From: CALLPQ01 sp038531745
Lineage (GTDB): Bacteria > Pseudomonadota > Alphaproteobacteria > Caulobacterales > Parvularculaceae
Length of the DNA: 64,000 nucleotides
Direction: 5' to 3'
Assembly: GCA_038531745.1 (NCBI GenBank)
Contig: JBCBBJ010000006.1
Span: forward strand, 62,001-126,000
In this document: piece by piece, positions 1-7,670 of the stretch
How positions within the stretch are numbered: the stretch's first letter is position 1
How the letters are laid out: every line of letters starts with the position of its first letter
The notes under the pieces: model-generated
Seen by the model: the letters and a program-made list of their open reading frames with translations, nothing else
Database searches by the model: none
What the model was told of the DNA's origin: nothing
Made by a program: the position numbers and the translations under genes

Positions 1-378
1 CCGCCGCAACAGCCAACTGGCCGGCACGCGCAACCATCCCAATGGGCGCCCCGAAAGGGTGTTGACCGCCCTGCTCGCCCCGTTTGCGCTGGCGAAGCCT
101 GTTAAGACCTTGTTTACTTTCGGCACACATGCCCCCCACCAGCGCAAGGGCCGGGCCGAAACCGCGAAAAGAGGCCTGATTTCTTCACCGCCCGGCCCTG
201 TCGCGTAGACGTTACCACGCGCGAGGCAGATGCCAGTGGCACGCCGCCGCAAATTCGACTAACTTTTTGTTAAAGATGAACTAAGGGTCGCGATGGGTCT
301 ATGGGCACAAATGTGCACAGGCCGCGTCTTTTAGGGCACCAGGCTGAGGCGGAGACCTTAAATCGAGGGAACGAGACC
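1..378. other. Left-edge non-coding stretch
   Basis: No convincing complete gene. One forward frame is open from the edge to a stop near 207 but shows no recognisable domain. On the minus strand an ATG at 37 opens a frame that runs off the left edge and could be the first codons of a gene outside the window. The last part before 379 should hold the promoter and leader of the next gene, whose Shine-Dalgarno is GAGGGA. Confidence 0.4.
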
Positions 379-1335
379 ATGAACCTCTTTGGTGACTATG
401 AAATTCAGGGCGGCACGCTGATCGCCAAGGAAACCGGGGCGCACATTCCCCTGACAACAGCCTTTATGTCGGATGTGGTGCGCATCGGTAGCTTTGTTGG
501 CTTTGTAAACGCGCTGAAGGCCACACGGTTCCTGCGCGGTCATGAGCCCCGTGCAAAAATCTCGTTCTTTCCGCGCAAGCCCCGCTCCTACTACCAGATC
601 TGGCCGGTATGCCAGATGGCCGACGTGAAGATCGTTGATGATCCCGATGAGGCTGATCTGCATTTTTATTTTGAAGACCGAGAGTTTCTCACCGGTCCGC
701 GGGCGCAACCCTCTGCCCGGCCGTCATTGAATGTGGGATGCTACGACATTCGCAAAAGCGTCGTTGCCCTGCATTTCGAGCAGGTTTTTGGCTATGGTCT
801 GGAGATTGATCCCCTGACCTTTACCGGGCCCGCGGTGGAAAAATCCGAAGGCAATGGCAAGCATGATGGCGAGATCGTGCAATGCCCCCTCGCCGCGCCA
901 AAACCGGGCAAGGTTTATCAACGGTTGATCGACAACACCTTTGATGGCTCGGACTTTGTGGATATCCGCACGCCCGTGGTTGGCGACACTATTCCGTTTG
1001 TCTATCTCAAACGCCGCCGCCGCGCGACACGGTTTACCAATGACAATGACCGCGTTGATCTGATTGATCCGGATGCGGTGTTATCGGCAGCGGAGCAAGC
1101 GCAGATCGTGCGGTTTGCCCAGTCCATGGCCCTCGATTTTGGCGGTCTTGATGTGCTGCGGAACCGCGAGGATGGCCGCATCTATATTGTCGATGTGAAC
1201 AAGACCGATATGGGCCCGCCTTCGGTTCTGTCAGGGCGGCAAAAAATGCTGGCGATCCGCGGCCTTGGTCAGGCGTTTGCCCGGATGGTTGATGACCGGC
1301 TATTGGGCCTGCACGGCCAGGATATGGCGGCTTGA
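379..1335 (+). CDS. ATP-grasp-like protein of unknown substrate
   Basis: 318-residue cytosolic protein with no signal peptide. The second half looks like an ATP-grasp fold: a basic stretch KRRRRATRF in its middle and, near residues 270-295, LDFGGLDVLRN followed by IYIVDVNKT, which resembles the metal-binding strand and Asn of ATP-grasp ligases. The N-terminal half contains no motif I know. I chose the ATG at 379 over the upstream ATG at 301 because GAGGGA lies eight bases before it and the upstream 26 residues look non-coding. A metallo-hydrolase gene follows 37 bp downstream on the same strand, so the two may be cotranscribed. The fold is an inference from short motifs and the substrate is unknown. 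Confidence 0.6.
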   Translation: MNLFGDYEIQGGTLIAKETGAHIPLTTAFMSDVVRIGSFVGFVNALKATRFLRGHEPRAKISFFPRKPRSYYQIWPVCQMADVKIVDDPDEADLHFYFEDREFLTGPRAQPSARPSLNVGCYDIRKSVVALHFEQVFGYGLEIDPLTFTGPAVEKSEGNGKHDGEIVQCPLAAPKPGKVYQRLIDNTFDGSDFVDIRTPVVGDTIPFVYLKRRRRATRFTNDNDRVDLIDPDAVLSAAEQAQIVRFAQSMALDFGGLDVLRNREDGRIYIVDVNKTDMGPPSVLSGRQKMLAIRGLGQAFARMVDDRLLGLHGQDMAA

Positions 1336-1372
1336 GCGCGGTTTGCCTTAGGCTTGCGAGCCCTGTCGATCG

Positions 1373-2323
1373 ATGAGCACGCCGGGACCGATCCCCTTCG
1401 TCAAGGATTTTGACTTCGCCTATGGGCGCGCCGATGCGGTGGCGCCCGGGGTCCTGCGGCTGATTGCGGAAAATCCCGGTCCCTTTACCTATACCGGTAG
1501 CGGTACCTATATCGTCAGTGATGAGACCTTTTCGGTGCCTGCGGCGATTATTGATCCGGGGCCTGATCTTACCAGCCATCTCGACCATTTGATGGCGGCG
1601 ACGGCCCCTATGGGCATCAGCCATATTTTTGTGACGCACACCCATTCCGACCATTGCGGCGGCGCGCGGGCGCTTGCCGAACGCTGCGGCGCACCGATCT
1701 ATGCGGCTAGCGGGCACCCGGTGGCGGATAAGCACGATGACGCCCCCGCCCTTGATGAGGGGGCCGATTATGACTTTGCCCCCGACCATATCCTCACCGA
1801 TGGGGTAGAAGTAACGGGTACCGATTGGACCCTTGAAGCGGTGGCAACGCCCGGGCACCTGTCCAACCATGTGTGTTTTGGCCTGACCCGCGCGGGCCAA
1901 TCAATCCTGTTTACCGGCGATCACATCATGGGGTGGGCAACAACGGTGATCGTCCCGCCCGATGGCCATATGGGCGATTATTTTTCAAGCCTGGAGAAAT
2001 TGCTGGCCCGGCCCGATGATCTTTATCTGCCCACCCATGGCGCGCCCATTGAAAACCCGCACCGGTTTGTCCGCGCGGTGCGCGCCCACCGGCACATGCG
2101 CGATGGTCAGATCCTGACGCAGATGCGCGCCGGTCAAACAAAAATTTCCGATATTGTTGCTGTTCTGTATGCGAGCGTCGATAAACGCTTGCATGTGGCG
2201 GCAGGGCTAAACGTCCTCGCCCACCTGATCCATCTTTGCGAAACGGGCAAAGTAATCTGCGATGACACGCCCAGCCTCGGCGGGTCTTTCCGGCTGGCCG
2301 ATCATGATCAGCCTACCGCCTAA
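1373..2323 (+). CDS. Metallo-beta-lactamase-fold hydrolase (LACTB2-like)
   Basis: 316 residues. The zinc motif HTHSDH (residues 89-94) is followed by the later ligands in TPGHLSNH and FTGDH, the standard set for a di-zinc MBL hydrolase. The C-terminus (KRLHVAAGLNVLAHLIHL) matches the winged-helix tail of the LACTB2/glyoxalase-II-like subgroup, whose members hydrolyse thioesters or cleave RNA. The substrate cannot be read from sequence. The gene follows the ATP-grasp-like gene closely. Its stop codon directly abuts the stop of the convergent small membrane gene (TAA next to TTA), leaving no room for a terminator. Confidence 0.85.
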   Translation: MSTPGPIPFVKDFDFAYGRADAVAPGVLRLIAENPGPFTYTGSGTYIVSDETFSVPAAIIDPGPDLTSHLDHLMAATAPMGISHIFVTHTHSDHCGGARALAERCGAPIYAASGHPVADKHDDAPALDEGADYDFAPDHILTDGVEVTGTDWTLEAVATPGHLSNHVCFGLTRAGQSILFTGDHIMGWATTVIVPPDGHMGDYFSSLEKLLARPDDLYLPTHGAPIENPHRFVRAVRAHRHMRDGQILTQMRAGQTKISDIVAVLYASVDKRLHVAAGLNVLAHLIHLCETGKVICDDTPSLGGSFRLADHDQPTA

Positions 2324-2584
2324 TTAACCATCAACGTCGCCGTCCTGCACCGGGTCCGGGCCATAGGGCTGGCTCGTCAGATGCAGCAGCAAAAACGCCG
2401 CCGCGGCCAACACGCCGATGGCAATCAGATCAAACCGGTGGTTGCCCAACCAGTTTGCCGCCGCGCAGGTGACGGAGATTAATAGATAGGGAAAGAGCGG
2501 CGGGTCCTCATGGCGCAAGCGCAAGAAGAATATCGACGCCGCGGCAATAAAAAGAGCCATGGAATAAATATCAAACGGGGTCAT
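2324..2584 (-). CDS. Small three-segment membrane protein, XrtV-accessory-like
   Basis: 86 residues with about three hydrophobic segments (residues 8-20, 31-45, 52-68) and an acidic tail. The pattern PYLLISVTCAAANWLGN resembles the small 'XrtV sorting system accessory protein' family of sphingomonad-type Alphaproteobacteria, but I recall that family only in outline. No exosortase or PEP-CTERM gene is visible nearby, so that role is not supported by context. The start ATG at 2584 has AGGAAAG in front of it. It ends exactly where the convergent metallo-hydrolase gene ends. Confidence 0.55.
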   Translation of the reverse strand: MTPFDIYSMALFIAAASIFFLRLRHEDPPLFPYLLISVTCAAANWLGNHRFDLIAIGVLAAAAFLLLHLTSQPYGPDPVQDGDVDG

Positions 2585-2784
2585 CGCACTTTCCTGCCTT
2601 ACCGCTTCGGAACGCGGAGAGAGACTAGGACCACTTGCTTAAGACCGATTTAGAGAACAGCGTTAATTTCGTATGAATATCGGGATCGATACACACACCA
2701 TAGCACAACAGAGCCGTAGACCTGGTGATACGTACTTCCCGTTAGGGTTAGGCTCGTGCCGGGGGGCTACTAAAGGGATATATC

Positions 2785-2880
2785 ATGGTAAAAAAAGGAT
2801 TATTGGTCGTTCAGATCCTCGCAGCGACAGGGTGTTCGACGGTGACACCGGGCACGAAGCAGGGGGTCAACTTGATCACA
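2785..2880 (+). pseudogene. 5' fragment of a split lipoprotein gene
   Basis: An ATG preceded by AAAGGGAT opens a lipoprotein signal peptide with lipobox LAATGC (Cys17), then STVTPGTKQGVN. This is the usual N-terminus of a family of small lipoproteins with a PEGA-like domain. Similarity stops near residue 32, where the sequence becomes AT-rich. The ORF continues for 91 unrelated codons to a stop at 3156. The matching C-terminal half lies at 3662-3966 in another frame. I read this as one gene split by an inserted cassette, with about 20-25 residues of the original lost between the halves. Confidence 0.65.
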
Positions 2881-2909
2881 CTTAAAAAATCCACCGAACA
2901 AAGGCTATA

Positions 2910-3176
2910 TTATTCGTCCGACTTTTTATTTCTTTCGAATATTTTATCAATTAGAATTTTTCCCGGGTTCGAAAAAGCATCTGGTTTGGATAACACCATA
3001 AAAGTAAATGCCAAAATACCAATAATTTTTGTTGTCTCACGATCAATGCCGAAAGGTATTGGATACCAGCCTGCTAAAGAACCAAATATAATACTACCTG
3101 TTATGCCAGCGATGTACATTGGAATGGACTTCCAATTTCTGTCAAACCATCTTTGAATTTTAGCAATTAACTTCAC
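2910..3176 (-). CDS. Small AT-rich membrane protein in inserted cassette
   Basis: 88 residues. A basic amphipathic start (KLIAKIQRWFDRNWKS) is followed by two hydrophobic segments (about 19-38 and 47-62) and a charged tail ending KKSDE. It starts at GTG 3176, with GGGG a few bases upstream. It overlaps the end of the preceding ORF by 17 bases, which suggests translational coupling. No family is recognised. Downstream position and overlap would suit an immunity or partner protein for the upstream gene, but that is speculation. Codon use differs strongly from the chromosome around it. Confidence 0.55.
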   Translation of the reverse strand: MKLIAKIQRWFDRNWKSIPMYIAGITGSIIFGSLAGWYPIPFGIDRETTKIIGILAFTFMVLSKPDAFSNPGKILIDKIFERNKKSDE

Positions 3177-3621
3177 TTGGGCCCCGATTGGATAGTGTAT
3201 TGGTTAAGTTACTAGCAGCACCGGCAGCAATAATTTCTGAAGTCGTGTTTGCAAAGCCAGCAAAAATGCGTCCTGTTATGAAGTTACCTATACCATTCCC
3301 AACATTTGAAAAATTGCAGCTTCCAACACCTTGTAGTAAGCCGCCACTCGTCTGCAGTATTGCTGATGATGCCCCAACTATGCCACCCGCGGTAAATACC
3401 ACAGCCCCAAAGCTCGCGATAAGTGGATTTTCTGCTATATTACCAGCGATGAATGCACCACCACCAAAAGCAAGTAGTCCAGCCGAACAATTACTGCCAG
3501 TATTTGCTGCATGATTGAAAGAATTCCCTAAAGATACAAGGCTTTCATTACAAGGGGGTTCACCAATAACACCATCCGAATTCTGTTCCGATTTCGGCGT
3601 GAGCTGTCGGGCGCGATGCAA
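3160..3621 (-). CDS. Glycine-rich hydrophobic protein, probably a truncated C-terminus
   Basis: 153 codons with no ATG near the start; the first possible start is TTG at 3621. Residues 1-30 are polar. The rest is a Gly/Ala/Ser-rich hydrophobic stretch (LLAFGGGAFIAGNI, AVVFTAGGIVGASSA) with scattered cysteines, ending SEVNC. The composition resembles C-terminal tails of RHS or other polymorphic secreted proteins, and the missing start suggests only the 3' end of a longer gene was inserted. I do not recognise a domain. The next gene overlaps its end. Confidence 0.45.
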   Translation of the reverse strand: MHRARQLTPKSEQNSDGVIGEPPCNESLVSLGNSFNHAANTGSNCSAGLLAFGGGAFIAGNIAENPLIASFGAVVFTAGGIVGASSAILQTSGGLLQGVGSCNFSNVGNGIGNFITGRIFAGFANTTSEIIAAGAASNLTNTLSNRGPSEVNC

Positions 3622-3661
3622 TAGGGGTACGCATCACCGGGAACCCACCCAATATAAGTGA

Positions 3662-3966
3662 GTAACGCCGTGTGCGCTAGAGCTTCGCCGGAAACGCGAT
3701 TTCAATGTCACGTTCGAATTGGCTGGGTACAAACCCGTTACGGCACGCCTTGCCTCCAAGCTCGGTGCGAAGGGTCAGCGGCCGCTGTTCCCGGTAACTT
3801 TATTGCCGGCGGCGGTATCGGTTTTATTGTTGATGCTGGCACGGGCGCGAACATGCAGCTTAAACCCGATCCCATGCGTGGACGGCTGGCACCCATCGAC
3901 AGCACTGAAGACTCGGTTGTGATCAACGAACGCGTCGAAGGGGGCTGGACTATCAACAAGGACTGA
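3662..3966 (+). pseudogene. 3' fragment of the split lipoprotein gene, frameshifted
   Basis: Translation from 3662 gives TPCALELRRKRDFNVTF then ELAGYKPVTARLASKLGAKG, the PEGA-like strand segment of the lipoprotein family begun at 2785. At about 3779 the frame changes by two bases. The following frame gives GNFIAGGGIGFIVDAGTGAN and a KPDP motif, the usual C-terminal glycine-zipper part, ending with a stop at 3966. So the gene is broken twice, once by the cassette and once by a frameshift. A sequencing error could explain the second break but not the first. Confidence 0.65.
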
Positions 3967-4078
3967 CGCTCAATCGTTTTCATCGACGAAAACGAAATAA
4001 ATGCCTCGTGATTGTCGATTACGCGGCATTTTTACTGTGGGGCGATCGGTGCGGGCGTTATCACGCCCTGCCGCACAC

Positions 4079-4639
4079 TCAATCGTGGATGGTAATGACA
4101 ACCACATGCCCTTTTTCAAGCTTGACCTGTGTGTCCTCAAAAGACGGGCGCGACAGTTTCGGTTTGATATTGTTCGAAAACCGATAGGGCTCTTTAGGTT
4201 TGCCGAGAAAATCACGGTTCAACCGCCCGTCATTATTTTCATCAACAAAAGCCACAAAGGCGGCGGGGCCCGGCCCGATCTGGCCATTGCTCGCCGTAAT
4301 GAGCGCAAAGACCGCTAAACCGGTATCATCGAGCGGCGCCGACAGGCGTGCGGCGCGTTCAACCAAAAAGGTTTCCGCGCTGTCATAGGCAATAACCCGG
4401 ACAATCGCCCCCGGGGCGTCAAACGTGGTTTGGACCGCGAGCACAGGCTGCGCCGGGTCAGCGATGGCGTTAAAGGGATTGCCCGGGGCAAAATCATCGG
4501 CATAGGCAACAGCGCCTTGCAGGGCACTGAAGACCAGGACAAGGGCGCTGGCAACGGCGCCAGCAACGGCTTGGGCCCAAGGGGGCACACGCAAATGGGC
4601 ATAAAGGTGCGAGAAAACCGCTCGATTTTGTGCCATCAT
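4079..4639 (-). CDS. DUF2141 family exported protein
   Basis: 186 residues. The N-terminal 45 residues include a hydrophobic segment (VAGAVASALVLVFSALQGAVAYA), probably a signal peptide or anchor. The remainder matches DUF2141: VRVIAYDSAETFL, then AFVDENNDGRLNRDFLG followed by KPKEPYRFSNN, the family's signature block. DUF2141 domains are periplasmic beta-sandwiches of unknown function. Two ATGs occur in tandem (4639 and 4636); GGAGG lies about 11 bases before the first. It stands alone between the broken lipoprotein gene and a divergent VOC gene. Confidence 0.85.
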   Translation of the reverse strand: MMAQNRAVFSHLYAHLRVPPWAQAVAGAVASALVLVFSALQGAVAYADDFAPGNPFNAIADPAQPVLAVQTTFDAPGAIVRVIAYDSAETFLVERAARLSAPLDDTGLAVFALITASNGQIGPGPAAFVAFVDENNDGRLNRDFLGKPKEPYRFSNNIKPKLSRPSFEDTQVKLEKGHVVVITIHD

Positions 4640-4845
4640 CTTGATCCCAGCCTCCCCCAGCCCGCCATGGTAACATGGCCAAAGCGTGAAATATTTACCA
4701 TCCCCTACTTAGGGTTGGAGACTGACGATTTCGATAGCCTCGCCCTTCACCATGGGTCACAAATAGGCGATGGAGCCACTTTGATGGCGCGGCAGGGATG
4801 TTGGTTTAGGCAGGGGTATAGTGCGGGGACAATCATGAGGGGTTC

Positions 4846-5250
4846 ATGCTGCATCTTGGGATGACGACAATTCTGGTGGCTGATTATGACGAGGCCAGAG
4901 CGTTTTTTACGCGGGCCTTTGGCTTTGTGACGCTGGAGGATACACCGCTTTCCGCCCAAAAGCGCTGGCTCGTGATGGGTCCACGTGGCGGCAACGGGGC
5001 GCGGCTCTTGCTCGCCAAAGCAACCAGTGCCGACCAACGCGCGCGCATCGGCAAGCAAGGCGGCGACAGCCATGGGCGCGTCATGTTCTTTCTGGAGACG
5101 GATGATTTTGACCGCGACTATGCCCGCATGCATCAGGCCAGCGTCCGGTTCCGCGAACTGCCCCGCCGCGAAGACTATGGCCGGGTCGTTGTTTTCGAAG
5201 ACCTCTACGGCAACCGCTGGGACCTGATCGAACCAACTCCCAACAGCTAG
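4846..5250 (+). CDS. VOC family (glyoxalase/bleomycin-resistance fold) protein
   Basis: 134 residues, one vicinal-oxygen-chelate module pair. Visible features are the first strand MTTILVADYDEARAFF, the metal-facing His/Glu positions typical of the fold, and the closing VVVFEDLYGNRWDLIEP, the usual C-terminal strand with its Glu ligand. Members act as glyoxalases, dioxygenases, epimerases or antibiotic-binding proteins; this subgroup (YnfH/PhnB-like length) is not functionally assigned. It is a single gene with non-coding DNA on both sides. Confidence 0.85.
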   Translation: MLHLGMTTILVADYDEARAFFTRAFGFVTLEDTPLSAQKRWLVMGPRGGNGARLLLAKATSADQRARIGKQGGDSHGRVMFFLETDDFDRDYARMHQASVRFRELPRREDYGRVVVFEDLYGNRWDLIEPTPNS

Positions 5251-5469
5251 GGTCAGAACCCGTTGCTTTTCGCTGGCGTTGCACCAAGCGAATGGGAAAA
5301 AATCGCCAATCTCTGCCGTTCGTCTGTCTAAAATGTATGGCAAGAATGTGTGTAAGTGTAGACAGTAGAAAACTTCGGAAATCTGTTGAGGTTTCGAAAC
5401 CTTGTGAGGCAGACCACTTGGCGATAAATAGTCGATATATCTTTACTTTCCTGAAAGAGAGTATGATTT

Positions 5470-5832
5470 ATGGACACAGCGCTAGTTATTTCATTCCTTA
5501 CCGCATTCGGACTTGGTTCGATTGTCACAGCTTTTGTACAGTCATACATAGCTACCAAACAACAAATCGATCAACGCAGGTTTGAGGAACGTAAGTCCGC
5601 ATATATTGGCTTGCTGGAAGCGTTTCGAGATGCCCATTTAGCTTCCACAAGCGAAAGAATAGACGAAGCCGGTAAAGTATTTGGTTACTGGCAAATGAGA
5701 TGTGACCTTGTTGCCTCAGAACCTGTTCGAAAATCTATTCAGGCTGTACTTGATGCAGATAGAGAGGACCAGCCCAATGCGGTCGAAAAAATGAAATCAG
5801 CGATGCGCTCAGAAATTGGTTTAACCAAGTAA
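5470..5832 (+). CDS. AT-rich orphan protein with one N-terminal membrane segment
   Basis: 120 residues: one transmembrane helix (about 5-27), then a charged region likely to be helical (KQQIDQRRFEERKSAYIGLL). The start ATG at 5470 has AAAGAGAG upstream. No family is recognised; the layout resembles small phage- or island-encoded membrane proteins. The gene is clearly richer in AT than its neighbours, suggesting acquisition. After the TAA at 5830-5832 the same frame stays open for 39 more codons to a stop at 5952 and reads like protein, so the visible product may be a truncated form. Confidence 0.6.
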   Translation: MDTALVISFLTAFGLGSIVTAFVQSYIATKQQIDQRRFEERKSAYIGLLEAFRDAHLASTSERIDEAGKVFGYWQMRCDLVASEPVRKSIQAVLDADREDQPNAVEKMKSAMRSEIGLTK

Positions 5833-6389
5833 CAACAAAGGCAAAACTATCAGTCGGTATTTGTAATAAATGGCACCGAAGACGACAGTCTAATTCTAAA
5901 AATTCTCCGTGAACTCTCCTCCGTTTTTGCGGATAAAGGTGGAGAAATTTAAAGCGCAACATGTTTCCCAAAACAGACCTTTGCGCCAAGAAGCGCTACA
6001 GCAAATATGGGCCAAAACCAGTCTATGGGTGGCAACAAAAACGGTAGATCACGGCTCTTAAAACGGCCTAGTCGGTCTGATCACGACTTTTGCGCGGTCC
6101 GGGTCAGGTTGCGCCCTGAACGCAGTGCTCTCTTTGGCATAGTTTGCGTCCTAAAATGCGGGTGCCATGAGATTGATGGACACGCCGCAACCGATTCTTC
6201 GAAGATGCTTTGTCACCGCTTCGATTAGTCGGCGAAGAAAGCTGTCTGCCAGGGTTGGCGATTATCGCCCAGGGACAAAGGGGCCCAGGGGGTAAAGAGG
6301 CCCAGAGACAAAGGGGCACAGGGGCTATGGCAGCAATATTGTCTGCATCTAAATCAAAGCAATAGGCCCGCCCCAAAACGGCCCGGTGG
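5833..6389. other. 557-bp stretch without a firm gene
   Basis: It holds three things. First, a 39-codon continuation of the 5470 ORF frame after its stop, ending at 5952. Second, a 28-residue basic mini-ORF at 5961-6047 starting with ATG (Lys/Tyr-rich), with no good Shine-Dalgarno. Third, a G-rich tandem repeat at 6269-6328. AT content falls toward the right as the sequence returns to chromosomal composition. No promoter or terminator can be assigned with confidence. Confidence 0.4.
6269..6328 (+). repeat. G-rich 16-17-bp tandem repeat, about 3.5 copies
   Basis: Successive units begin CCAGGGACAAAGGGGC, then CCAGGGGGTAAAGAGGC, CCAGAGACAAAGGGGC and a partial ACAGGGGC. Runs of three to five G recur at every unit on the plus strand, so the tract could fold as a G-quadruplex. 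It lies just downstream of the minus-strand dehydrogenase gene, whose transcript would carry the C-rich version. Confidence 0.7.
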
Positions 6390-7436
6390 TTAGTTGATAC
6401 CCGGAATAACCCGGTCGGGCGGGCGATGGCCATCGGCCCACATCTTGATATTGATGAGGACCCGCTCGCCCATTTCCACCCGGCTCTCAATGGTTGCCGA
6501 TGCCATGTGCGGTAACAGGACAACATTGGGGGCGGCCATCAGGGCCGGATTGGGTTTGGGTTCGCCTTGAAAAACATCAAGCGCCGCGCCTGCCAGACGA
6601 TCACTGAGGATAAGCTCGGCCAGGGCAGCCTCGTCAATGATCTCACTGCGGGAGATATTTACCACAAAAGCATGGGGTTGCAGCAATTGCAGCCGGCGGC
6701 GCGAGAGCAGGTGAAATGTTGCCGGGGTATGCGGACAATTGACCGACACGATATCAACCCGCGCCAGCATCTGGTCCAGGCTTTCCCAATAGGTGGCGCC
6801 AAGGCTTTCTTCCATCAGCGCGTTGATCGGGGCGCGGTTATGATAATGGATATCAAGCCCAAAGGCGGCTGCGCGCCGGGCAATGGCCTGGCCAACCCGG
6901 CCAAGACCGATGATGCCCAGTTTTTTGCCGCGCACCCGGCGCCCCAGCATCCATGTGGGTGACCAGCCGGTAAACGCGCCCGCTTCCAGCGCTTTGACCC
7001 CCTCCACCAATCGGCGGGGCACCGCAAGGATCAGCGCCATGGCCATATCCGCCGCATCTTCGGCCAGAACTGAGGGCGTGTTGGTCACGGCGATGGACCG
7101 GCGATGCGCCTCATCGATTTCAATATGATCAACGCCGGCACCGAAATTGGAGATCAGCTTGAGCCGCGCGCCAACGGCCTCAAAAAACGCTTTATCGAGC
7201 TTATCGCCAAGGGTCGGCACGAGCACATCAACGGTTTTTGCCAGGCTTGCCAGGGCGTCCGGGGCCAAGACAGCCTCCTGATCGCAATATTCCAAGGCGA
7301 AAAGCGCCGATAGGCGGTCGGCAATGCCGGGCGGCAAGCGCCGCGTGACCCCGACGCGCAAGGCCGGGCGCCCCTCCGCCGCAGCGTCGCTGCCGGTGCC
7401 AGCCTCGGGCTTCCCGTTGTTCGTTCCGCTCGCCAT
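6390..7436 (-). CDS. D-isomer-specific 2-hydroxyacid dehydrogenase
   Basis: 348 residues, NAD(P)-dependent. The Rossmann motif is GIIGLGRVGQAIARR. The catalytic Arg lies in VNISRSEIIDE, the Glu in FQGEPKPNP and the His in LLPHMASAT, giving the family's Arg-Glu-His triad. The SAT context after the His is common in glyoxylate/hydroxypyruvate reductases, so that activity is likely but not certain. I chose the ATG at 7436; an in-frame GTG at 7457 also exists, but GGGGAGA lies inside that extension and looks like the Shine-Dalgarno for 7436. Single gene, divergent from the SH3 gene. Confidence 0.88.
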   Translation of the reverse strand: MASGTNNGKPEAGTGSDAAAEGRPALRVGVTRRLPPGIADRLSALFALEYCDQEAVLAPDALASLAKTVDVLVPTLGDKLDKAFFEAVGARLKLISNFGAGVDHIEIDEAHRRSIAVTNTPSVLAEDAADMAMALILAVPRRLVEGVKALEAGAFTGWSPTWMLGRRVRGKKLGIIGLGRVGQAIARRAAAFGLDIHYHNRAPINALMEESLGATYWESLDQMLARVDIVSVNCPHTPATFHLLSRRRLQLLQPHAFVVNISRSEIIDEAALAELILSDRLAGAALDVFQGEPKPNPALMAAPNVVLLPHMASATIESRVEMGERVLINIKMWADGHRPPDRVIPGIN

Positions 7437-7670
7437 GGCTTTGGCTGGTCTCCCCACTGAAAAGATGGCCTCGACAATCTCTGCCTAGACCATAACGGGC
7501 CTGATCCCAATCGGGAACCGGCGAAAAGCGGCATTTGTCCCAGCCTTTAAGCGCCGGTTTGTAATGGTTAACCGGCCATTAACGCTCCCGCTCTTATATC
7601 GGGCATTCGGTTAGCTATGGGTTGGCGTCAGGCTCATCAACACGCACCCACAGGCGATAGGGAGGCAAGC

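Larger units (their letters stand above)
2881..3661. mobile_element. AT-rich inserted cassette of unknown type
   Basis: About 780 bp with markedly higher AT content than either flank, sitting between two halves of one lipoprotein gene. It carries two overlapping minus-strand ORFs and no transposase, integrase or obvious terminal inverted repeats. I could not identify a clean target-site duplication; CACTTA occurs near both ends in inverted orientation, which may be chance. The boundaries are estimated from where lipoprotein similarity stops and resumes. It could be the remnant of a larger element. Confidence 0.5.

Noticed and set aside
1034..1900. 288-codon ORF on the minus strand
   Set aside because: It is antisense to the ATP-grasp-like and metallo-hydrolase genes, low in recognisable motifs and rich in Arg/Gly/His, as expected of a shadow frame in GC-rich DNA.
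3188..3514. 108-codon plus-strand ORF inside the cassette
   Set aside because: It is antisense to the 153-codon ORF and lacks any plausible start; neither strand is strongly favoured, but the minus-strand pair overlaps like a real operon.
5328..5558. 76-codon minus-strand ORF upstream of the orphan gene
   Set aside because: It overlaps the start of the 5470 gene, which has a good ribosome binding site and a signal-anchor-like N-terminus; the antisense frame shows no features.
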